Positions 12,172 to 17,492 of a stretch of 17,492 bases of DNA are shown here, piece by piece. How positions within the stretch are numbered: position 1 is the first letter of the stretch; each line of letters starts with the position of its first letter. The DNA comes from AC-69 sp044867345. Lineage in GTDB: Bacteria > Actinomycetota > UBA4738 > HRBIN12. The DNA is taken from contig JBIOUU010000177.1 of NCBI GenBank assembly GCA_044867345.1, positions 1 through 17,492 of the forward strand. The letters are read 5' to 3'. The position numbers and the translations under genes were made by a program. The notes under the pieces were generated by a model. It had not been told where the DNA came from and searched no databases. It saw nothing but the letters and a program-made list of their open reading frames with translations.

Positions 12172-14087
12172 CAGTCCGTCACTCCGCCGTACGTGAACTG
12201 CGTGTTCGTCAGGCCGTAGAGGCCCTCGATGACCCGTCGCACGATGGGCGCCGCGGTGGTCGAGCCGTGTCCTCCCTGCTCGACCAGGGCCACCACGACG
12301 TATTGCTTGCCCTGCGCCTGGGTCATGGCGGCGAACCACGAGTAGTCCTGCTGGCCGAACACCTGGGCCGTGCCGGTTTTGCCGGCCACCTGGACCTGCG
12401 AAAAGGGGAACCCGACGAACGCCGAGGCCGCGGTTCCTTGCAGCGGGACCTGGGTCAGGGCCTGGCGGACGTACTCGATCTGCGCCTGGAGGAACGGGAT
12501 CCGGTGGCACCGGGGATGCCACGAGTGCAGGACATGGCCGTCCGCCTCCTGAGCCCGCAGGAAGACGTGGGGCACGCAGGCCCGGCCGCCGTTCTGGATC
12601 GCGGAGTACCCCGCCGCGAGCTGGAGGGGGGTGACGAGCGTATCGCCCTGCCCAATGGACATGTTGATGAAGTCGCCGGGGAACCACTGGCCGTCGGGGA
12701 AGGACTTCGGGTATCGCTTGTGGACGGCCGCCTTCCATGCGGCATCCGGAACCCGGCCCTCCTGTTCGAACGGCAGGTCGACACTGGTGGGCTGGCCGAA
12801 CCCGAACGCCTGCAGGTCGCGCTGGATCTGCTCGACCGGCGGATCGGTCGGTGGGTAGTACCGCCGCCAGTACTCGTACCCGATCGGATAGAAGACCGTG
12901 TCGCACGAGTCGTACAGGGACCGCGCCAGCGTGATCGACCCCAGGTTCGCCGTGGTCCAGTTGTGGAACACCTCGTGCAGGGGGTCCTCGGGCACGGCCC
13001 AGGAAGGGGGGCAGGGGTAGTAGTCCGTGGTCGACACGATCCCCCGTCGGAGCGCGGACAGAAGGACGAACGGCTTGTAGGTGGATCCCGGCGGGTACAG
13101 GCCCTGGATGGCCCGGTCGAGGAGCGGATAGCCCTTGGCCGCGCCGAACCGTCGCTCGTACTCGCCCGAGCTCATGCTGCGGACGAACACCGACGGATCG
13201 AAGGACGGGGCGGAGGCCAGCGCCTTGATCGCGCCGGTCGCCGGATCCATGACCACGACGGCGCCACCGTTGGCCTGGAAGTCGCGCCCCGTGCCCGAGT
13301 CGTAGATGCCGTGGGCGTACTGCAGGCCGAGATTCAGGCTCTCCTCGGCGATCCTTTGGGCCTCGGTGTCGATGGTGAGGACGACGTCCTGGCCCGGGAC
13401 GGGCGGTTGTTCGCCGATCTGGCCCAGGTTCTGGCCGGCCGAGTTGACGCGGTACTTGACGACGCCTTCCGTCCCTCGCAGGAAGCGCTCGTACTCCGAT
13501 TCCACACCGGTGACGCCGACCTCGTCACCCGGACGGTAGCCGGCGAAGACGGGGTCCTTCAGCTGGTCGGAGTTGATCTGCCCCAGATACCCGAGGACGT
13601 GGGCGGCGAGGCTCCCCTCCGGATAGACCCGGACCGGCTCCGCGACCACCGCGACACCGGGGAGCTCCTTTTGGTGCTCTGCGATGTAGAAGTCGATGCG
13701 CTTGCCGACGTCGGCCTCGACCGGGACCGGCTGGTACACGTAGTAGCGGCGATCCTCGACCCGCGCGGCGAGCTCCGCCGCCGGCACGTCGAGCAGCTTG
13801 GACAACTGGTAGAGCTCCTCCTCCAGGTGCGACCCGGCCGCTTGCTTGTTCACCGTCACCACCAGGCTCACCCGGTTCTTCACGAGGAGGTTGCCGTTGT
13901 CATCGAGGATCCGTCCTCGCTGCGCCGGGATGTCCACGAGGCGCACCGCGTTCTGCTTCGCCTGATCGCGGAACTGGCCCGCCGCCAGCACCTGCAGGAA
14001 CCACAGCCGCGTGGTGAGCGCCGCGAACATGAACGCGACGAGCGCGGCGAACACCTTCAGTCGCAGCCCCGTCCGGCCCTCGGTCAC
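12171..14087 (-). CDS. mrdA: Penicillin-binding protein 2 (class B transpeptidase)
   Basis: This protein cross-links peptidoglycan during cell elongation as RodA's partner. The 638 residues comprise a membrane anchor at about 11-36, a dimerisation/pedestal region to about 230 (Q-R-G-R-I-L-D at 56-62 is its conserved entry), and a transpeptidase domain. The active site has S335-T-Y-K338 (S-x-x-K), S394-C-D396 in place of S-x-N as in other elongation PBP2s, and K570-T-G572. The start is GTG 14087, seven bases after the mreD stop, leading straight into a short basic N-terminus. Length is normal. Its stop overlaps the rodA start. Confidence 0.96.
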   Translation of the reverse strand: MTEGRTGLRLKVFAALVAFMFAALTTRLWFLQVLAAGQFRDQAKQNAVRLVDIPAQRGRILDDNGNLLVKNRVSLVVTVNKQAAGSHLEEELYQLSKLLDVPAAELAARVEDRRYYVYQPVPVEADVGKRIDFYIAEHQKELPGVAVVAEPVRVYPEGSLAAHVLGYLGQINSDQLKDPVFAGYRPGDEVGVTGVESEYERFLRGTEGVVKYRVNSAGQNLGQIGEQPPVPGQDVVLTIDTEAQRIAEESLNLGLQYAHGIYDSGTGRDFQANGGAVVVMDPATGAIKALASAPSFDPSVFVRSMSSGEYERRFGAAKGYPLLDRAIQGLYPPGSTYKPFVLLSALRRGIVSTTDYYPCPPSWAVPEDPLHEVFHNWTTANLGSITLARSLYDSCDTVFYPIGYEYWRRYYPPTDPPVEQIQRDLQAFGFGQPTSVDLPFEQEGRVPDAAWKAAVHKRYPKSFPDGQWFPGDFINMSIGQGDTLVTPLQLAAGYSAIQNGGRACVPHVFLRAQEADGHVLHSWHPRCHRIPFLQAQIEYVRQALTQVPLQGTAASAFVGFPFSQVQVAGKTGTAQVFGQQDYSWFAAMTQAQGKQYVVVALVEQGGHGSTTAAPIVRRVIEGLYGLTNTQFTYGGVTD

Positions 14088-14094
14088 CGTTCCG

Positions 14095-14601
14095 TCACCA
14101 CCGCACCACCCGGTGTGACCGCGACGTCTCGGCCGCCCGTCGAAGGACGGGGTACACGAGGGGGGTCAGGATGGCGTTGTACACGGCCGAGAGCGAGGCC
14201 ACCCTGAACAGGTACGGGGCGGTGCTGTTGAACTGTCCGAGCAGGAACGACACCAGCCCGTAGAACAGGACCCCGCAGAAGGTGCCTCCCGCCACGACGA
14301 AGACCGGGAGCACCGGCGATGGGCTGACGACGTATTGGCGGATCAACCCCACCGCGTATCCGAGCAGGGTGAGGGTGAGTGCGGTGATGCCTTTGGGCTG
14401 GTTCAGCAGGAAGTCCTGGGCCATCCCTCCGGCAAAGCCGGTGATCGCGCCCGACGACGGTCCCTCCAGCATGGCGAACACGATCGTCAGCAGATACATG
14501 AGCTCCGGACGGGCGCCGAGCAGGCGGACATCGGCGAACACCGTGGTCTGGAGCAGCAACGCCGTCACGATCACCGCGGTCAACGTGAGGAACCGGCGCA
14601 C
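14095..14601 (-). CDS. mreD: Rod shape-determining protein MreD
   Basis: The 168-residue protein is almost entirely hydrophobic, with about five to six membrane segments. It shows the MreD pattern R-P-E-L-M-Y-L-L near 31-38 and a G-A-I-T-G-F-A-G-G-M-A-Q-D-F-L-L stretch at 51-66. MreD is an integral membrane part of the elongasome linking MreC with MreB and the synthases. GTG 14601, eight bases after the mreC stop, is chosen because it gives a compact N-terminus just before the first membrane helix. MreD sequences diverge widely, so the call leans on its position between mreC and mrdA as well as its topology. Confidence 0.92.
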   Translation of the reverse strand: MRRFLTLTAVIVTALLLQTTVFADVRLLGARPELMYLLTIVFAMLEGPSSGAITGFAGGMAQDFLLNQPKGITALTLTLLGYAVGLIRQYVVSPSPVLPVFVVAGGTFCGVLFYGLVSFLLGQFNSTAPYLFRVASLSAVYNAILTPLVYPVLRRAAETSRSHRVVRW

Positions 14602-14609
14602 GAGCCAGG

Positions 14610-15467
14610 CTACCTCGACCCACCAGAAAGGACCACCAAGACGATGTCGAGGCTTGAGAAGTCCACCGCCGGTGCGACCGTGATGAACTTCTCCAGGGCG
14701 GCGACGTCGGGAACCACGTGCGAGACCGTTCCGATCAGGATGCCCGGCGGATACAAGCTCTGCGCCCCGCCCGGGATCCGGTACCCGGCCGTGACGACCT
14801 GCTCACCGGCCTGGACCTCGATGCTCGTGTCGACCAGCCCCATCTCCATGTCTCGGTCGCCCTGGCCGGTCAGCAGACCGGTGGTCCTGGAGATCGCCAA
14901 CCGCCCAGCGACGGCGGAATCAGGATCCACGATGAGCTGCACGATCGAGGAGTCAGGCGCGACGCGGATGACATGGCCCACGAGGCGCTTGCCGCTCGCG
15001 ACGACCGGCAGGTCGAGTTTGATCCCCTGGTTCGAACCCTTGTTGATGATGATCGTCCACTCGAAGTTCGAGACCCCGCTCGCGATCACCTGTGCCGCCG
15101 TGGTCCGCACGTTCGGACCGAGGCTCTGGGTCACCTCGAGCAGCCCTTCCAGCTCGTGAAGGCGCTGCTCGTCCGTGGCCCCCGTGGCCACCTGCGATTC
15201 GAGCTCGGCGACGTGGTCCTTCAACCGCTCGTTCTCTTCTCGGATGGCGGGAAGGCGGACCAGCGTGGAGAAGAAGTTGCCGATCGGGTGCGTGACCTTG
15301 GACGTGACCGCCTGCAGCGGGCTGATCACCGTGAGCGCGACCCGTCCCAAGCTGGCGAGCGGACCGTTGTCTCCCTCCCGGTAGTCGACCGTGATCGTGA
15401 GGAGTGACACCGAGACGAGCGCCACGACTACGAGCCTCGCGCTTCGCGCTCTGGTCGGGAGGGCCAT
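14610..15467 (-). CDS. mreC: Rod shape-determining protein MreC
   Basis: The 285-residue protein has a short basic N-terminus, one membrane helix at about 11-27, and a coiled coil at about 74-112 (R-E-E-N-E-R-L-K-D-H-V-A-E-L-E at its core). The MreC beta-domain follows, including I-I-I-N-K-G-S-N-Q-G-I at about 138-148 and a G-x-L-x-G-Q-G-D segment. MreC stands in the periplasm-side space and activates PBP2/RodA. ATG 15467 is four bases after the mreB stop. Length is typical and no missing parts are evident. Confidence 0.95.
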   Translation of the reverse strand: MALPTRARSARLVVVALVSVSLLTITVDYREGDNGPLASLGRVALTVISPLQAVTSKVTHPIGNFFSTLVRLPAIREENERLKDHVAELESQVATGATDEQRLHELEGLLEVTQSLGPNVRTTAAQVIASGVSNFEWTIIINKGSNQGIKLDLPVVASGKRLVGHVIRVAPDSSIVQLIVDPDSAVAGRLAISRTTGLLTGQGDRDMEMGLVDTSIEVQAGEQVVTAGYRIPGGAQSLYPPGILIGTVSHVVPDVAALEKFITVAPAVDFSSLDIVLVVLSGGSR

Positions 15468-15471
15468 CCCG

Positions 15472-16560
15472 CTACCCGCGGGACGGGCTCACCAGGACCC
15501 GCTGGAGCACCTCGAACTCCTCCAGGCACCGGCCGGATCCGATGGCCACAGAGGACAGTGGGTTCTCGGCGATGTGGACCGGCATCGCTGTCTCGTGCCG
15601 GAGTCGTTTGTCCAGGCCCCTGAGCAGGGCCCCGCCGCCGGTGAGCATGATGCCCTTGTGCATGATGTCGCCCGCGAGCTCGGGCGGCGTCCGGTCGAGC
15701 GTGGCCTTGATGGCATCGATGATCGCCGACACCGGCTCGTCGATGGCCTGGCGGATCTCGCTGTCGGAGATCTGGATGGTCTTGGGCAGGCCGCTCACGA
15801 GGTCGCGACCGGGGATCTCAGCGATCAGCTCCTCCTGCATCGGATACACCGACGCCACGGCGAGCTTGATCGCTTCGGACGTCCGCTCCCCGAGCAAGAG
15901 TGAGTACTCCTTCTTCACGTAGGTGATGATCGCCTCGTCGAGCTCGTCGCCGCCGATCCGACGGCTGGTGCTGGTGACGATGCCGCCGAGCGAGATGACC
16001 GCCACCTCGGTGGTCCCGCCACCGATGTCCACGATCATGTTGCCGCTCGGCTCGTGGATGGGGAGGCCCGCGCCGATGGCCGCGGCCATGGGCTCCTCGA
16101 TGATGTACGCGCGGCGTGCGCCCGCCGCGATCGTCGCCTCTTCGACGGCCCGCTGCTCGACACCGGTACATCCGGAGGGAACGCACACGACGACCCGCGG
16201 CTTGGCCAGGAGGCGGCGCTTGTGGACCCGCTGGATGAAGTACCGGAGCATCTTCTCCGTGACGTCGAAGTCGGCGATGACTCCGTCCTTCAGCGGGCGC
16301 ACGGCCTGGATGTGACTCGGGGTTCGGCCGATCATCCGCTTGGCCTCATTGCCGACCGCAACGATGGCCCCGGTGAGCGTGTTGACGGCGACGACGGAGG
16401 GCTCGTTCAACACGATGCCGTTCCGCCGAACGTAGACGAGCGTGTTCGCCGTCCCTAGGTCGACAGCCATGTCCTGCCCCAGGAACCCGAAAACGCCTTC
16501 GGCGCCAAGGCCTCGCCGGCGCTCCGGCGTGAGAAGTCTGCGCTGAACCCTCTCGGCCAT
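15472..16560 (-). CDS. mreB: Rod shape-determining protein MreB (actin-like)
   Basis: MreB forms membrane-bound filaments that orient cell-wall synthesis. The 362-residue protein has the actin-fold motifs: phosphate-1 D-L-G-T-A-N-T at 34-40, phosphate-2 D-I-G-G-G-T-T-E at 178-185, and the adenosine motif T-G-G-G-A-L-L near 315-321. About 22 residues (basic, R-R-R-G-L at 14-18) precede the usual V-F-G-F-L start, making it a little longer than the usual 335-350. No start codon exists between ATG 16560 and the core, except an ATG too far inside, so the extension appears real. No Shine-Dalgarno is visible before this ATG. It is first in the mreBCD-mrdA-rodA operon and divergent from fabD. Confidence 0.97.
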   Translation of the reverse strand: MAERVQRRLLTPERRRGLGAEGVFGFLGQDMAVDLGTANTLVYVRRNGIVLNEPSVVAVNTLTGAIVAVGNEAKRMIGRTPSHIQAVRPLKDGVIADFDVTEKMLRYFIQRVHKRRLLAKPRVVVCVPSGCTGVEQRAVEEATIAAGARRAYIIEEPMAAAIGAGLPIHEPSGNMIVDIGGGTTEVAVISLGGIVTSTSRRIGGDELDEAIITYVKKEYSLLLGERTSEAIKLAVASVYPMQEELIAEIPGRDLVSGLPKTIQISDSEIRQAIDEPVSAIIDAIKATLDRTPPELAGDIMHKGIMLTGGGALLRGLDKRLRHETAMPVHIAENPLSSVAIGSGRCLEEFEVLQRVLVSPSRG

Positions 16561-16707
16561 AGGATTCGCGCCCTGTTCTACAGGAGGAACCCTGAGGTGG
16601 CAACCCGGGCACGGACCGGAAGCACCGAGCGGGGTGCGGTAACCCCCGACCTGGGAGTAGGGTCACAGGTGCCGATGAATCATCGCTCGCGCGGGGGAAG
16701 TGGCGCG
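16561..16707. other. Divergent promoter region between mreB and fabD
   Basis: These 147 bases separate the two divergent starts. The mreB-side promoter candidate lies at 16575-16603. On the plus strand GGGGGAAG at 16693-16700, seven bases before the ATG at 16708, is a usable Shine-Dalgarno for fabD. I found no convincing -35/-10 pair for fabD. Confidence 0.5.
16575..16603 (-). promoter_or_regulatory. Candidate sigma-70-type promoter of the mreB operon
   Basis: On the minus strand TTGCCA (16598-16603) and TAGAAC (16575-16580) are separated by exactly 17 bases, with 5/6 and 4/6 matches to the -35 and -10 consensus. A start site about seven bases downstream would fall near 16568, leaving a leader of only about eight bases before the mreB ATG. 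That agrees with the absence of a Shine-Dalgarno. Confidence 0.45.
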
Positions 16708-17492
16708 ATGGCGATAGCTATCCTGTTTCCAGGACAGGGATCCCAGTTCCCCGGCATGGCCGACCCGTGGATCGACCATCCGGCCGGCAACTCGGTGCTT
16801 CAAGAAGCATCGGAGGCCATGGACCGCGACGTGGTCGGCGGTTGCCGCGACGATCGAGCCCTCTCCACGACCGAGTTCGTGCAACCGGCCCTCCTCGCCT
16901 GTGACGTCGCGGCGAGCAGGGTCCTCGAGGCCGAAGGGGTGACGTTCGGGGCGGCCGCCGGCCACTCGCTCGGCGAGTTCGCCGCGCTGGTCGCCGCCGG
17001 CGTCCTCGACCTCGCCCCCGCATTGGAGGCGGTGGTGACGCGGGGACGGGCCATGCAGACGGCCGCAGAGCAGCGACCCGGAACGATGTCCGCGTTGATC
17101 GGGGTGGGATCGACCGAGGCCGCCGAGATCTGTGAGGTCGCCGGCCGGGGCGACGTCCTCGCCGTCGCCAACGAGAACGCTGCGAACCAGGTCGTCCTGT
17201 CGGGATCGGTGGCTGCCATCGAGCGGGCCGAGGAGGCGGCGAGGAGCCGCGGCGTGAAAGCGATCCGGCTGAAGGTCGCCGGGGCCTTTCACTCTCCGCT
17301 CATGCAACCGGCGGTGGAACCGATCCGGGCCGCGCTCGCGGGCCTCGAGTTCCGGGAGCCTCGGTTCCCCATCGTGGCCAACGTCTCCGGACGGTTCGTC
17401 GGCGATCCTGCTGCGCTGCGCGACGGGTTGTCCCGCCACGTGGTCTCCCCAGTGCGCTGGGAGCGCTCGATGCAGGCGCTCGGGCGGGGCCG
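16708..17492 (+). CDS. fabD: Malonyl-CoA:acyl-carrier-protein transacylase (partial, 3' end outside the window)
   Basis: FabD transfers malonyl from CoA to acyl carrier protein to feed fatty-acid synthesis. The 261 visible codons show the N-terminal F-P-G-Q-G-S-Q at 7-13 and the nucleophile elbow G-H-S-L-G-E with Ser87. The Arg of R-G-R-A-M-Q at 112-117 and the catalytic His195 in A-F-H-S-P-L-M follow. Spacing from the serine matches E. coli FabD (S92, R117, H201) within one residue. Roughly 40-50 residues should remain beyond the edge. The open frame has no stop before 17492. It is probably the first gene of a fatty-acid synthesis cluster that continues to the right. Confidence 0.93.
   Translation, partial: MAIAILFPGQGSQFPGMADPWIDHPAGNSVLQEASEAMDRDVVGGCRDDRALSTTEFVQPALLACDVAASRVLEAEGVTFGAAAGHSLGEFAALVAAGVLDLAPALEAVVTRGRAMQTAAEQRPGTMSALIGVGSTEAAEICEVAGRGDVLAVANENAANQVVLSGSVAAIERAEEAARSRGVKAIRLKVAGAFHSPLMQPAVEPIRAALAGLEFREPRFPIVANVSGRFVGDPAALRDGLSRHVVSPVRWERSMQALGRG

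Noticed and set aside
12039..14207. 722-codon plus-strand frame opposite mrdA
   Set aside because: Shadow frame. The minus strand has the complete PBP2 active-site motifs.

Overview
The window is high-GC DNA with actinobacterial gene order and gene content: an rne/rng-rplU-rpmA-obgE block, nadD with a LytR-C-type gene and rsfS, and a complete mreB-mreC-mreD-mrdA-rodA rod cluster, with many GTG starts and tightly packed operons. It fits an Actinomycetota chromosome, possibly a deep-branching or uncultured lineage. The sequence alone does not identify the species.

Positions 1-2252 are an accessory patch. It opens with the last codons of an IS481-type transposase and that element's repeat-bearing end. 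Four bases later comes the 3' half of a tRNA-Ala gene, on the minus strand. About 2 kb further on lies an intact tRNA-Ala(GGC) in the same orientation, and the two copies share a perfect 40-bp direct repeat. This is the geometry left by integration into the 3' end of a tRNA gene. Between the copies are two or three unrecognised minus-strand ORFs, a stretch with no gene, a DGPF/YCII-family gene, and the first ~22 codons of an ECF sigma factor that stops at the tRNA 3' end. No integrase is visible in the interval.

Positions 2253-6069 read on the minus strand as one closely spaced unit: obgE, a DinB-like gene, nadD, an LCP-like/LytR_C membrane protein and rsfS, with the tRNA-Ala only 19 bp after rsfS. 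It combines ribosome assembly (ObgE), ribosome silencing (RsfS), NAD synthesis (NadD) and an envelope protein. A divergent plus-strand gene for a small PH-like protein (6117-6548) separates obgE from rpmA, breaking the usual rplU-rpmA-obgE arrangement.

Positions 6555-9335 hold an RNase E/G gene followed closely by rplU (L21) and rpmA (L27), all on the minus strand. A ~485-bp leader region with hairpins separates RNase E/G from a plus-strand gene (9821-11002) that encodes a NarL-like receiver domain fused to a soluble histidine kinase core.

Positions 11032-16560 are the rod-shape operon on the minus strand in the order mreB, mreC, mreD, mrdA (PBP2), rodA. Gaps are 4-8 bp, with a stop/start overlap at the end. 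A plausible sigma-70-type promoter sits so close to mreB that its mRNA would be almost leaderless. Divergently, fabD (malonyl-CoA:ACP transacylase) begins at 16708 and runs off the window.

The observations most worth checking are the tRNA-bounded island with its truncated sigma factor, the receiver-kinase fusion with a hairpin in front of it, and the LCP-like protein that lacks the family's conserved arginine.
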